In this document: positions 52,601 to 61,140 of the stretch, one piece after another
Layout: each line of letters opens with the position of its first letter
How positions within the stretch are numbered: position 1 is the stretch's first letter
NCBI GenBank assembly: GCA_030538475.1
Contig: JAUNTX010000005.1
Coordinates: 62,001-126,000, forward strand
Source of the DNA: Dermabacter sp.
Lineage (GTDB): Bacteria; Actinomycetota; Actinomycetes; Actinomycetales; Dermabacteraceae
Direction: 5' to 3'
DNA length: 64,000 nt
The notes under the pieces: model-generated
What the model was told of the DNA's origin: nothing
Databases searched by the model: none
The model's input: the letters and a program-made list of their open reading frames with translations, nothing else
Program-made: the position numbers and the translations under genes

Positions 52601-53707
52601 GAGGGAGGTTTCGGCCACGTTCGTGGCAAGGATGATGCGCCGCTCGCTCGATCCGCGCGGCGGCGTGAAGATCTTCTGCTGATCCTGCTCGCTGAGGCGG
52701 CCGAACAGGGGCAGCACGCTCACGGATGCGCCGGGGCGCTTTCCGCGTTCCAGGTGCGCCTCGAGCGCGTCGGACACCTCGCGGATTTCCCGCTCGCCGG
52801 GGAGGAAGACGAGGATGTCGCCCGGGCCTTCGGCCATGAGTTCGTCGGCTGCGGCGATGATCGCCTCGGTGAGGTCGCGCTCGACGCTGCGCAGATCGGC
52901 GTCCTCGCCCTCGGCGCCGTCCAGTTCGGCATCGAGCACGAGCGGGCGGTAGCGCACCTCCACCGGGTAGGTGCGGCCCGAGACTTCCACGATGGGCGCG
53001 GGGTGCTTCACGCCCGCCGCGTCCGTGTGGGCGAAGAACTCGGCGAAACGCTCGGGATCGATCGTTGCCGACGTGATGATGACCTTGAGGTCGGGGCGCT
53101 CGGCCGTGATCCGTTTGAGGTAGCCGAGCAGCATGTCGATCGTGAGGCTGCGCTCGTGGGCCTCGTCGATGATGATCGCGTCGTAGGCCGCGAGGCGGCG
53201 ATCCCGGTGGACTTCCGACAGCAAAATGCCGTCGGTCATCACCTTGAGGCGCGCACCCTTCGCGGTCTGCTTCGTGAACCGCACCTGGTAGCCGACGGTT
53301 CCTTCCCCGAGGCGCTCCCCGAGTTCCTGGGCGATGCGGCTGGCCACGCTGCGCGCGGCGATCCTGCGCGGCTGGGTGTGGCCGATGAGCCGCCCGCCGG
53401 CGCCGTAGCCCATCTCGAGGAGCATCTTCGGCAGCTGCGTGGTCTTGCCCGAGCCGGTTTCTCCCGCGACGATCACCACCTGGTTCTCGCGGATCGCCTT
53501 CTGAATATCGGCGCGCTGCTCCGAGACGGGAAGGCCCGCCGGGTAGGTGATGCTCAGCGGGGGCGGAGGTGTGGCGCTTCGGCGCGGGTGGCCCTCGTCG
53601 GTCCGTGCTTCGCTAACACGGCGGGCGCCTCGACGCTGCTGGGCACCGCCCCGTCGGCCCCGCGACTTCCGTGACCCCGTGCCGCTGCCCGCCTGTTCAT
53701 TCGCCAT
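49694..53707 (-). CDS. hrpA: ATP-dependent RNA helicase HrpA
   Basis: The 1337-residue DEAH-box helicase has Walker A AGETGSGKTTQLP, motif II IIDEAHERSLTIDMLLGYL, motif III TSATID, motif VI SAKQRSGRSGRTSPG and a long C-terminal DUF3418 region. This is the standard full-length HrpA architecture. A 50-residue basic N-terminal tail (SRKSRGRRGGAQQRRGARR) precedes the core. Role: ribosome rescue/RNA remodelling. Confidence 0.93.
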   Translation of the reverse strand: MANEQAGSGTGSRKSRGRRGGAQQRRGARRVSEARTDEGHPRRSATPPPPLSITYPAGLPVSEQRADIQKAIRENQVVIVAGETGSGKTTQLPKMLLEMGYGAGGRLIGHTQPRRIAARSVASRIAQELGERLGEGTVGYQVRFTKQTAKGARLKVMTDGILLSEVHRDRRLAAYDAIIIDEAHERSLTIDMLLGYLKRITAERPDLKVIITSATIDPERFAEFFAHTDAAGVKHPAPIVEVSGRTYPVEVRYRPLVLDAELDGAEGEDADLRSVERDLTEAIIAAADELMAEGPGDILVFLPGEREIREVSDALEAHLERGKRPGASVSVLPLFGRLSEQDQQKIFTPPRGSSERRIILATNVAETSLTVPGIRYVIDSGLARISRYSQRTKVQRLPIEEISQASAKQRSGRSGRTSPGIAIRLYSEQDFEARPAFTEPEILRTSLASVVLQMTALGLGDIESFEFVEPPDQRAVRDGVRLLEELGAIREDRRAPGGRRLTDIGEQISRFPLEPRMARMLIEASARGALREALVIVAALSIPDPRERPLEAQARAQQLHARFAHERSDFLTFLNLWNHLRERRDDLSNSAFKREVKGEFLHYMRIREWWDLHAQLREMCRDADLSQNDTPASESAIHQSLLAGLLSHVGLYDERTRDYQGARGSRFVIWPGSVLAKKKTDYVMVAELVETSRLFGRIAAAIDPAWIEDVGDHVLKRSYSEPHWSSKRAAAMAYEKVTLYGVPIVARRAVAYGRINPEVSRELFIQHALVEGQWSTRHHFARDNARLMNELEELENKARRRDLIVGDDALMAFYDERIPASVTSGRHFDAWWKKERHERPDLLTLTREILLADGAEPAAQGFPDTWVQGDITLALTYAFEPAGRAGEASATQGHHDGVTATVPLAVLGRLRPTGFDWLVPGMREEKIAELIRSLPKPLRRHLIPAPDKAKAVARVLHDEDVNSGEAFVEAVADELVALPDVPDDLELYGSEFDTSRLSPHLHMHFSIVDDRGRQIGHGDDLAALQRAHRSRMETSAARQAESFGEKDFEDFPEVEIPRSKRRRSGGLNVVVYPSLKTRREKDAVAVDLTALPSAQDQEREHPPAVVALVERHMRAEIGDVLRSLPNPTKLALSQSTYGGAAPLLRDASLAATMDLTARTEQRGMVFTRPDFDALVAHVGQGHADLTRSLVLAALDALAAHARLGRALSKVTSLSVLQQLTQIRDHAARLVGERFVSTTPAHIVPHLPRYLAAAQHRLEKMQDNPARDAQLAWQIQDLEQWWASVKAGLSPEVARTDAAREIDWMIEELRVSLFAQQLGTRMTISDKRVRAAIADLTR

Positions 53708-53852
53708 AACGCCCCCACTCTAGCCGCGCGCACCCGACGGGCGCTTCCTCTTTTTCCCTCACACCTCGGGCGCCGCGCGCGCATCCGGCGCGATTTGCCC
53801 CTAGCATGGTGACGGCGCTTTGCGACAACTCCCGTTGAACAGAGAGGTTCAC

Positions 53853-54914
53853 ATGAAAGCCCTGCGCAAGTCCGGCCCCAGGCCGGGACTCGATATTCTC
53901 GACGTTCCCGAACCCCAGGTGGGCCCGAACGACGTCAAGATCCGCGTGCTGCGCACCGGGATCTGCGGCACCGATCTGCACATCCTGGCCTGGGACGCCT
54001 CGGCCGAAGCCATGTGCGACACGGTGCCGTTCACACCCGGGCACGAGTTCTACGGCGAGGTCACCGAGATCGGCTCGGGGGTCGTGGATGTGCGCGTGGG
54101 CGACCGCATCTCCGGCGAGGGCCACGTGGTGTGCGATATCTGCCGTAATTGCCGCGCTGGCCGGCGCCACATGTGCATCCGCACCCGGTCCATCGGCGTG
54201 CAGCGCGATGGCGCGTTCGCCGAATACGCGGTGGTACCGCAGCAAAACGTGTGGGTGCACCATCACGACGGCGGCACCGACGTGATTTCGCCGGAGCTCG
54301 GCGCGATCTTCGATCCGCTCGGCAACGCCGTGCACACCACCTTGAAGTTTCCCGTGCTCGGCGAGGACGTGCTCATTACGGGCGCGGGCCCCATCGGGCT
54401 CATGTGCGCCGCCGTGGCCCGGCAGGCGGGCGCGCGCTACATCGCGATCACCGACGTGCGCGATCACCGCCTGGAGATGGCGAAGACGATGGGCACGGAC
54501 GCGCAGATCGACGTGTCGCGCACGCGAGTGCGGGACATTCAGGCGGACCTCGGGATGCGCGAGGGCTTCGATGTGGGCCTCGAAATTTCGGGGCAGGCCA
54601 CCGCGCTGCAGGACCTCATCGACAACATGAACCACGGCGGCAAGATCTCCCTCCTGGGGCTGCCCACGCGCCAGTTCGAGATCAACTGGACCACCGTGGT
54701 CACGCGCATGCTGACCCTGCAGGGCATTTACGGGCGTGAAATGTTCGAGACGTGGAATGCGATGAACGCGATCGTGCGTACCTCGCAGACCCTGCGCGAG
54801 CGGGTGCTGGCCACCGTGACCGACGTGATTCCCGCCGAGCGGTGGGAGGACGCCTTCGCGCTCGCGCGCTCGGGCGAGGCGGGCAAGATTGTCCTGGACT
54901 GGGAAAACATTTAA
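53853..54914 (+). CDS. tdh: L-threonine 3-dehydrogenase
   Basis: The 353-residue zinc-dependent MDR enzyme oxidises threonine to 2-amino-3-ketobutyrate. Catalytic zinc residues lie in GICGTDLH and GHEFYGE. The structural zinc Cys set is CDICRNCRAGRRHMC, and the NAD loop is GAGPIGL. ATG 53853 has AGAGAGG upstream. Kbl follows after 12 nt, forming the usual two-gene threonine-to-glycine unit. Confidence 0.93.
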   Translation: MKALRKSGPRPGLDILDVPEPQVGPNDVKIRVLRTGICGTDLHILAWDASAEAMCDTVPFTPGHEFYGEVTEIGSGVVDVRVGDRISGEGHVVCDICRNCRAGRRHMCIRTRSIGVQRDGAFAEYAVVPQQNVWVHHHDGGTDVISPELGAIFDPLGNAVHTTLKFPVLGEDVLITGAGPIGLMCAAVARQAGARYIAITDVRDHRLEMAKTMGTDAQIDVSRTRVRDIQADLGMREGFDVGLEISGQATALQDLIDNMNHGGKISLLGLPTRQFEINWTTVVTRMLTLQGIYGREMFETWNAMNAIVRTSQTLRERVLATVTDVIPAERWEDAFALARSGEAGKIVLDWENI

Positions 54915-54926
54915 GGAGAGCAGCAC

Positions 54927-56129
54927 ATGTATGGATCGATTGGCGCGCAGCTGCGCGATGAGCTCGACGCGATTCGCGCGGCCGGCACCTTCAAGAATGA
55001 ACGTCCCATCCTCACCCCGCAGTCGGGAGAGATCATTGCCGCCGCCTCCCGCGGCGCCGAAGGCCGCGAGGTGCTGAACTTCTGCGCGAACAACTACCTG
55101 GGGCTCGCCAACCACCCCGACCTCATCGCCGCCTCGAAGCGTGCGCTCGACGAGCGTGGCTTCGGCATGGCCAGCGTGCGGTTCATTTGCGGCACCCAGG
55201 ATCGACACCTGGACCTGGAACAGAAGGTCAGCGAGTTCCTCGGGACCGACGACACCATCTTGTTCAGCTCGTGCTTCGACGCGAACGGCGGCGTGTTTGA
55301 ATCCCTCCTCACGAAGGAGGACGCCGTGATTTCCGACGAACTCAACCACGCCTCCCTCATCGACGGCATCCGGCTGTGCAAGGCCGCCCGGTTCCGCTAC
55401 AAGAACGCCGACATGGCCGATCTTCGGGCGCAGCTCGAGGCCGCCCGCGGCGCCCGGCGCACGATGATCGTGACCGACGGCGTGTTCTCCATGGACGGGT
55501 TCTTGGCGCCGCTGGACGAGATCTGCGCCCTGGCCGACGAGTTCGGGGCGCTCGTCCTCGTGGACGATTCGCACGCCGTGGGCTTCATGGGTTTGACGGG
55601 CGCGGGCACACCCGAACACTTCGGGGTTTCCGACCGCGTGGACATCTACACCGGCACGTTCGGCAAGGCCCTCGGCGGCGCGAGCGGCGGATACGTGGCC
55701 GCGCGGCAGGAGATCGTGGACGTGCTGCGCCAGCGGGCCCGCCCCTACCTGTTCTCCAACTCCCTCGCCCCCGCCATCGTGGAGGCCACGCTCACCGCCA
55801 TCGACATGGTGCGCGATTCCGACGCCCTGCGCGAGAGGCTGTTCGACAACGCCGAGTACTTCCGCACCCGCATGAGCGACGCCGGGTTCACCCTCCTTCC
55901 GGGCGAGCACGCCATCGTGCCCGTGATGTTCGGGGATGCCGCGCTCGCAGGGCGGATCGCGGAGCGGATGCTCGATCACGGCGTGTACGTGACGGCGTTC
56001 AGCTACCCCGTGGTGCCGCAGGGCAAGGCCCGCATCCGCGTGCAGTTGTCCGCCGCCCACACCCGCGAGGATATTGACGCCGCCGTGGATGCCTTTGTGG
56101 CTGCCCGGGATGCTGAGGACGCGGAGTAG
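54927..56129 (+). CDS. kbl: 2-Amino-3-ketobutyrate CoA ligase (glycine C-acetyltransferase)
   Basis: The 400-residue PLP enzyme splits 2-amino-3-ketobutyrate with CoA into glycine and acetyl-CoA. The Schiff-base Lys is in [11 protein letters not shown] (about residue 245), and [25 protein letters not shown] and FSNSLAPA are family blocks. AAGGAGA precedes the ATG. It is co-transcribed with tdh. Confidence 0.94.
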   Translation: MYGSIGAQLRDELDAIRAAGTFKNERPILTPQSGEIIAAASRGAEGREVLNFCANNYLGLANHPDLIAASKRALDERGFGMASVRFICGTQDRHLDLEQKVSEFLGTDDTILFSSCFDANGGVFESLLTKEDAVISDELNHASLIDGIRLCKAARFRYKNADMADLRAQLEAARGARRTMIVTDGVFSMDGFLAPLDEICALADEFGALVLVDDSHAVGFMGLTGAGTPEHFGVSDRVDIYTGTFGKALGGASGGYVAARQEIVDVLRQRARPYLFSNSLAPAIVEATLTAIDMVRDSDALRERLFDNAEYFRTRMSDAGFTLLPGEHAIVPVMFGDAALAGRIAERMLDHGVYVTAFSYPVVPQGKARIRVQLSAAHTREDIDAAVDAFVAARDAEDAE

Positions 56130-56141
56130 GTTCTTGGCCCT

Positions 56142-56549
56142 CTACCCCTGGGCGATCAGCGCGCTCACGTACTGGCCGCCGAGGGCGAGCCCGGCCCACG
56201 CCACGGCCCACAGGAGTGAGGCGAACGTGCCGATGATGAAGAGTTCGCCCACGCGCGGGTTTTCCCCCGTGCGCAGCTCCGGGTAGCGTCCGAGGCCTTT
56301 GACCGCGAGGATCATCGCGATGCCCGCCGGGAATCCGGTGACGAGGCAGATGTAGGTGGCGAGGCGTTCGAGGATGCCGATCCAGCGCCCGCCCGGCAGT
56401 TCCTTCGTGACGCCGAGCAGCGAGGGCTGCGCGGGGCCGCCCGGCGTGGGCGGGTCGATGCGGCGCAGCAGCGCGCGGATGGGTGCGTTGCCGAGAGTTG
56501 CCCCCACGGCGCACACCGCCATGAGCGTTCCGGTGATGAGCAGTTCCAC
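56142..56549 (-). CDS. Small membrane protein of the SatD pair
   Basis: The 135-residue protein has about three hydrophobic segments (LLITGTLMAVCAVGATLG, LATYICLVTGFPAGIAMILAV, IIGTFASLLWAVAWAGLALG). A GTG start at 56549 has AAGGAGG upstream. It is divergent from satD across a repeat-rich gap, the arrangement seen for SatD-associated membrane proteins. Function unknown. Confidence 0.7.
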   Translation of the reverse strand: MELLITGTLMAVCAVGATLGNAPIRALLRRIDPPTPGGPAQPSLLGVTKELPGGRWIGILERLATYICLVTGFPAGIAMILAVKGLGRYPELRTGENPRVGELFIIGTFASLLWAVAWAGLALGGQYVSALIAQG

Positions 56550-56690
56550 TGAGCCTCCTTCGGGCGGGAAAATCGGGTGGCGCCGCAGCAGATGGAAGGT
56601 ACGGGCCGACGTGCCCATCCTAGAGACCCGTCGTGCCGCGGTGGTTGCGGCCCGCACCCTCGCCCCAAGCACCTTCGATGCAGCATTTCC

Positions 56691-56724
56691 CTTCATCTGA
56701 CAGAAATGAAGGTATGGTCTTCAT
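56691..56724. promoter_or_regulatory. Repeated operator between the membrane protein and satD
   Basis: CTTCAT (56691-56696), ATGAAG (56706-56711) and CTTCAT (56719-56724) form two overlapping inverted repeats (spacers 9 and 7 nt). The -10 box TATGGT (56713-56718) lies inside the second, and the satD ATG at 56725 follows immediately (leaderless). Confidence 0.65.
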
Positions 56725-57408
56725 ATGACTCCTCGCGCATCGCACCACTCATGCGTGGCCATCCTCGGCGATCTCGTCGAATCCCGCCACGGCGACCGCT
56801 CCAGCACCCACGACGCACTTCTCAATGCCCTCGACGCCCTCAACGCCAATGCCGCGTCCGGGCACCGGCAGGCACTCGAGCCTCTTCACCCCACCGTCGG
56901 CGACGAAATCCAGGGCATCTACCCCGCGCTGGGGCCCGCCATCCGCGCCACGCACCTCCTGCGCCTCGCGCTGCTCACAGACGGAGTCGACATCCGATTT
57001 GGTTTGGGTCGCGGCAGCGTCGAGGTCATTGACGCCGAGCGATCCATCCAGGACGGCTCCGCGTGGTGGAGCGCCCGTGAGGCCGTGACCGCCGTTCACG
57101 AGCGTGCACGCACCGCCGCCTATGCGGGAGTTCGGACCGAGGCGGCAAGCGCCGAGAGCGCAGACCCAGGGCCACTGTCCGATGCCGTGCTCACGGCCCA
57201 ACTCCAGCTGATCGACACTCGGCTGAGTTCGCTGAGGCGCGGGATGCACGGGAGCCTCAGCGGTCTCCTCGAGGGTGCCAGCAACGCCGACACCGCTGCC
57301 GCACTCGGCATCAGCCCCTCCGCAAACTCCCAACGCGTCATCACGCACGACCTGCGCCCCCTGGCCGATGCCATGACGGCGCTGTGGCGCCTGGGCGACG
57401 GCGAGTAG
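56725..57408 (+). CDS. SatD-family protein
   Basis: The 227-residue protein begins ILGDLVESR and has LHPTVGDEIQGIYP, RFGLGRGSVEVIDA and a C-terminal helix-turn-helix-like segment NADTAAALGISPSANSQRVI. This matches the SatD family (secretion and acid tolerance in streptococci). The HTH-like tail suggests a regulator that may bind the repeats ahead of the gene. It is separated by 78 nt from the next hypothetical gene. Confidence 0.8.
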   Translation: MTPRASHHSCVAILGDLVESRHGDRSSTHDALLNALDALNANAASGHRQALEPLHPTVGDEIQGIYPALGPAIRATHLLRLALLTDGVDIRFGLGRGSVEVIDAERSIQDGSAWWSAREAVTAVHERARTAAYAGVRTEAASAESADPGPLSDAVLTAQLQLIDTRLSSLRRGMHGSLSGLLEGASNADTAAALGISPSANSQRVITHDLRPLADAMTALWRLGDGE

Positions 57409-57474
57409 CGCTCGAGCCTCGTGTCGGCCATGGTGCGGGCCATCACGGATACACCCCGGCAATTCGGTCGGTGG

Positions 57475-57480
57475 GACAAT
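57475..57480 (+). promoter_or_regulatory. -10-like box of a probable leaderless gene
   Basis: GACAAT is followed by 6 nt and the ATG at 57487. The first base differs from TANNNT. Confidence 0.4.
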
Positions 57481-57486
57481 GGCGGC

Positions 57487-57909
57487 ATGTTCACGCGCAT
57501 CCATGCCTGGTTTCGGACGCGGTTCCCGGCGAAGCCTCGTCCGGAACCTCGCCCGCGGAAATCTGACTATGTTCTGCCGGACCCGGAGATGACCGCGTAT
57601 GACCACGGGGTCGGCACGCTGAAGGTGGACGGAGAGCTCCTCGGCCATCTCGCCTCAGTACGTGGCCGCATGACTTTTCCACGCGGCGAGTGGTGGTCCA
57701 GGTTCGTGGTGGTCTGGCCCGACGGCTCGAAGACGGTGTCCGTCGAGGACTACGGGCCGGAGTGGTACACGGTCCGCGAACTGGATGCGGGGTTTTACGA
57801 GTGCCACACGCAAGAGGGGAAACTGCAAAGGTTCGAGTTCGCGTGGCTTCCGCGGGACGAAGCAGCCCTCATGTGGGAGAAGCTGGGCCTGACCCCAGAA
57901 GACTTCTGA
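57487..57909 (+). CDS. Hypothetical protein
   Basis: The 140-residue soluble protein is rich in aromatic residues (GEWWSRFVVVWPDG, GPEWYTVRELDAGFYECHTQEG) and has a basic N-terminus (RIHAWFRTRFPAKPRPEPRPRK). I do not recognise the family. No membrane segments. Start chosen because of the leaderless-type box. Confidence 0.65.
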   Translation: MFTRIHAWFRTRFPAKPRPEPRPRKSDYVLPDPEMTAYDHGVGTLKVDGELLGHLASVRGRMTFPRGEWWSRFVVVWPDGSKTVSVEDYGPEWYTVRELDAGFYECHTQEGKLQRFEFAWLPRDEAALMWEKLGLTPEDF

Positions 57910-58017
57910 CCCGAGGGCGGGCGACCCCAAGCGTTGAGCAATCCGGCCACTTGACAGACCCCCGCGCGGTACAGTGACATCACCTTCAATCGGCGTGGGG
58001 AACTCGACGTCGAGACC

Positions 58018-58104
58018 ATGACGGACTGGTGGTGGATGCTCTCGTGCAGACCGAAAAACTCTCGTTTGCGTATCCGCGACGACCGCGTGTGCTGCGAGAC
58101 GTGA
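58018..58104 (+). other. Possible Trp-rich leader peptide frame overlapping the ABC gene start
   Basis: ATG 58018 opens a 28-codon frame beginning MTDWWWMLSCRP with three consecutive Trp codons. It overlaps the start of the ABC ATPase gene in another phase. No terminator/antiterminator pair is visible, so this may be chance. Confidence 0.2.
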
Positions 58105-58787
58105 GTGTTTCGTTTGACGGAACAGCGACCTGCATACTCGGGCCGAATGGGGCAGGGAAATCGACACTCATGCGCTTGGCTACGGGGCAACTGCGCCCCG
58201 CCGCAGGGCGCATCACCCACGGCGACCTCACCCTGAGTTCGTCAACCAGGCGCGAGTGGGCCCGGCACGTGGGCTGGATGCCCCAAGACATCCCCGTTGC
58301 GCCGGGAATGACGGTGAGCGATCAGGTCGCGTACGTCGGCTGGCTACACGGCCTCTCAGCCAAGGATGCCCGCACCTTTACTGCCGCCAGTATCGAGAAG
58401 GTAGGGCTCGGCAGCCTCGCCGATAGGAGGGTCAGCGAACTCTCCGGGGGTCAGCGCCGCAGAGTAGGACTGGCTTCCGGGATTGTCCACCGGCCACCGT
58501 ACGTGTTCCTCGACGAACCCACGGCAGGCCTGGACCCCCGCCAGCGGGACCGCTTCGCCGCCGTTCTGCAATCGGTCGCCGAGCATTCCCGCGTCGTGGT
58601 CTCCACCCACCAAACAGAGCACTTGCACAAGACCTACGACCGCATCGTGGTCCTTGAGCATGGGAAACTCGCATTCTCCGGCACCACGGAAGAGTTCATA
58701 GCGCTCAGCATCCTGCCATCCCACGCGGAGCAAGCGAGCCACATCAACTCCGCCTATGCGGTACTTGTGGGAGAGGGGGATCTATGA
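58029..58787 (+). CDS. ABC transporter ATP-binding protein
   Basis: The 252-residue ATPase has Walker A GPNGAGKST, the Q-loop MPQDIPVAPG, signature LSGGQRRR, Walker B VFLDEPTAGLDP and a switch His in STHQ. The start is uncertain: GTG 58029 and GTG 58032 are both possible. TTGACA (57952-57957) lies upstream, with TGACAT 18 bp further. Its stop overlaps the next membrane-protein start, so the three genes form an exporter-like operon. Confidence 0.85.
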   Translation: MVDALVQTEKLSFAYPRRPRVLRDVSVSFDGTATCILGPNGAGKSTLMRLATGQLRPAAGRITHGDLTLSSSTRREWARHVGWMPQDIPVAPGMTVSDQVAYVGWLHGLSAKDARTFTAASIEKVGLGSLADRRVSELSGGQRRRVGLASGIVHRPPYVFLDEPTAGLDPRQRDRFAAVLQSVAEHSRVVVSTHQTEHLHKTYDRIVVLEHGKLAFSGTTEEFIALSILPSHAEQASHINSAYAVLVGEGDL

Positions 58788-60064
58788 CGATACGCCCCTG
58801 GTACCGATCATCGGCCGTCTACCTCGCTATCCCCATGGTGGTGTGCCTCTACCTTTACAACGCCTCTTGGTGGTTCTCTACAGCATTAGCCGCCGGTCCC
58901 CCGTACCTCGCGAACGTGCTCTCGCAGGCACAGCCGGGCATCCTCGTGACCTCCGCGTTCATCGCTGCATCGGCAACTATCGAGGGGTACCGGTATCGCC
59001 AGTCAGGAATGGGCTCAGAACCACGGGCCAGGAGCGGTCTCGAGCTCGCTGCGCGGCACCTGTGGCCCACGTTCATCTTGTGTGGTCTCGCGTGGATTTC
59101 GGCTGCCGCACAATCGGCGTATTTTGGCGGGGGCGCACCAAGGTTCACGGTCGTAGCCCTCCCCCTCGCGATCGTTCAGATCATCATCCTCGCTTCCTGG
59201 GTGATTGTGGGATGGGTGATTGGAAGCTCGCGCATTGGTCCCGTCGGTATCGCCGGGGCGCCCCTTCTGGCCTTCGTTGGCACAGGCACCCTACGCATGA
59301 TCCCCTGGCGAGGCAGTTCCGTGCTCTCCGGCGACGCCATCAACACCTGTTGCTTTGCTCCTCACGTGCCGTCAGCTAGTGCACTGACCGCGATGGCCGC
59401 CTGGAGCATCGCCATCGCCCTGGGCTTTCTGACCGTCGATCTCTCCACGCGCGCCTGGACATCGCCGGTCCGCTTCATCATCGGTGGGGGAAGCATCGCT
59501 CTCCTCGGTGCCTCTTTGGTGCTCGCGCGCACAACGCCAGATCCGGCATTCGATTTTCGGGCCGACGCACCGCGCTGCACTACCGAGTCCGGCGTAGAGG
59601 TGTGTCTCTTCCCCGAACAGGAAGTCCTCGTCGGCGATACACGCAAAGACGTGGGCGCCGCCGCTGCGGAGTTTATGCGGGCCGGGATCAACGTTCCCAC
59701 TACCGTCACTGCGAAGCCGTCGAACACCACCAGCACGTACTTTTTTACCTCCCCAGCTGCCATCGAAGGCCCCGAACGCTCCTACATTTCGGCGCTCTTC
59801 ACTCCGGATGATTCCTGCTCACTCGCCGCAGGAAACAACACCCTCATCAACAGCTATTCCGTGGCTGTGTCCTGGGGGTACGACCTGCTGGGGATGGAAA
59901 ACGGGCACATCATCGCCTCGCTACAAGGGGAGGAACTCACGACGTGGCAGGCACTCATGAACGCCTCCAAGGAGCAACAGGTGGCATGGATCAACGCCTA
60001 CTACACCAACGTTCGCACCTGCGTGGATAGCGTTCCTCCCATTCCGGTGGACACTGCTTCGTGA
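58784..60064 (+). CDS. Membrane component of the ABC unit with extracytoplasmic domain
   Basis: The 426-residue protein has about six hydrophobic segments in its N-terminal 240 residues. A soluble C-terminal half contains several Cys (RCTTESGVEVCLF, DDSCSLAAG, RTCVDSV), likely outside the membrane. I do not recognise a family. It overlaps the ATPase gene by 4 nt (ATGA) and the next gene by GTGA. Probably the permease of the unit. Confidence 0.7.
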   Translation: MTIRPWYRSSAVYLAIPMVVCLYLYNASWWFSTALAAGPPYLANVLSQAQPGILVTSAFIAASATIEGYRYRQSGMGSEPRARSGLELAARHLWPTFILCGLAWISAAAQSAYFGGGAPRFTVVALPLAIVQIIILASWVIVGWVIGSSRIGPVGIAGAPLLAFVGTGTLRMIPWRGSSVLSGDAINTCCFAPHVPSASALTAMAAWSIAIALGFLTVDLSTRAWTSPVRFIIGGGSIALLGASLVLARTTPDPAFDFRADAPRCTTESGVEVCLFPEQEVLVGDTRKDVGAAAAEFMRAGINVPTTVTAKPSNTTSTYFFTSPAAIEGPERSYISALFTPDDSCSLAAGNNTLINSYSVAVSWGYDLLGMENGHIIASLQGEELTTWQALMNASKEQQVAWINAYYTNVRTCVDSVPPIPVDTAS

Positions 60065-60654
60065 CGTGGCTGCAGGCTCATCGCATCCGAACTCTCCTCG
60101 CGTGCATCATCGCCGCCCTCGGGATGGTGCTCCTACTCGGGCACATTCCACTCGCCGCGCCCTCGGCGCAGGGCGGCGGATTCAAAGTGTTTCCCCTCGC
60201 TCTACTCCTTCCGCTCGTGCTCTCCTGCGGGCTGTCACTCGCCCTTACGCGCATCCCCCGGGAACTCGAAGCAGGGTCGAGCCGCCCCATCGCTACCTAC
60301 GAACTCGCCACCATCATGATTGCCGTTGCCCTGCACACCGGCGCACTCCTGGCGGCGCATGCCCTGGGGCATCCGCTTGCTCTGGCAGCAGCGGTCAACG
60401 GCCTTGTCTTCTGCGCCCTGACACTGGCAGTCCCCGCCTCCTCGGCGGCCGTTATGTGGCTGCCCGTTGCGTTCTTCCTGACGATGCACATGTTCGGCAC
60501 CACGAGTACCGATCCCGAAGAATGGGCGCTCACCGCCCACCAGGACCCGAACCTCACCACACTCTTCCTCGCTGCGGGCTTCTTCACCCTCGCCATGCTC
60601 ACACGGGCGGTCCTCTCGACGGACGCCATGAGGCATGTGCGTCGTCGGGTGTGA
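60061..60654 (+). CDS. Second membrane component of the ABC unit
   Basis: The 197-residue protein has about five hydrophobic segments (LLACIIAALGMVLLLGHI, VFPLALLLPLVLSCGLSLAL, ATIMIAVALHTGALLAAHAL, ALAAAVNGLVFCALTLAVPA, TLFLAAGFFTLAMLTRAVL). GTG start overlapping the previous stop (GTGA). No recognisable family. Confidence 0.68.
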   Translation: MTWLQAHRIRTLLACIIAALGMVLLLGHIPLAAPSAQGGGFKVFPLALLLPLVLSCGLSLALTRIPRELEAGSSRPIATYELATIMIAVALHTGALLAAHALGHPLALAAAVNGLVFCALTLAVPASSAAVMWLPVAFFLTMHMFGTTSTDPEEWALTAHQDPNLTTLFLAAGFFTLAMLTRAVLSTDAMRHVRRRV

Positions 60655-60681
60655 GGCACTTCTAAGGAACTGCTCGGACGG

Positions 60682-60885
60682 TTACCTGCCGAGCCGGTTC
60701 AACACCTCCGCATAGCGGCTCCGTGCGCGCTCCGACGATGCGGCGACCGCCTGCACGTGCTCGCGACGCTCAGACACGTCATCGGTCGCTCGGATCCTCG
60801 CCTCTCGCAGGTTGCTGCCGTCGGTCTCCGCCGCGCCAGCCCGCGTCGGCTCGTCGTCCTCAGAAAATCGCCGTGTCATCCCCAT
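60682..60885 (-). CDS. Possible small protein (67 aa)
   Basis: A frame starting MGMTRRFSEDDEPTRAG with a hydrophilic, charged helix (ARIRATDDVSERREHVQAVAASSERARSRYAEVL). No ribosome site or family is recognised. It could be an antitoxin-like or random frame. Confidence 0.3.
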   Translation of the reverse strand: MGMTRRFSEDDEPTRAGAAETDGSNLREARIRATDDVSERREHVQAVAASSERARSRYAEVLNRLGR

Positions 60886-60975
60886 GTGCCCATGATGCCA
60901 AACCGGTACCAGAGCTGCCGGATCAGGGCCAGAACCCGCAGGTGAGCACAGCTTCGGAGGCGGGCGATTGGTCTC

Positions 60976-61083
60976 TCAGCTGTAGTGGAAGAGCGCCTGG
61001 AGGATGACGATGTCATCACCATCGACCAGGTAGACAAGTTGCGTCCCGGGGACACGCTCAGCCGTGATGCCCTCCGCGGCAGA
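60976..61083 (-). pseudogene. Truncated YoeB/RelE-type toxin remnant
   Basis: The last 35 codons read ITAERVPGTQLVYLVDGDDIVILQALFHYS before the stop, matching the C-terminal RLVY...D.I.I...R.HY end of YoeB-type toxins (compare the intact copy at 63.3 kb). The catalytic N-terminal part is gone; no antitoxin adjoins. Confidence 0.55.
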
Positions 61084-61140
61084 CGGGCTGCTGACCATAG
61101 GACTCGTTGTCCCTCCCGCCTCAGGCAAGTGGCCGGAATA

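Noticed and set aside
53697..56060. A 787-codon frame on the minus strand across tdh-kbl.
   Set aside because: Antisense shadow in high-GC DNA; tdh and kbl on the plus strand have full family motifs.
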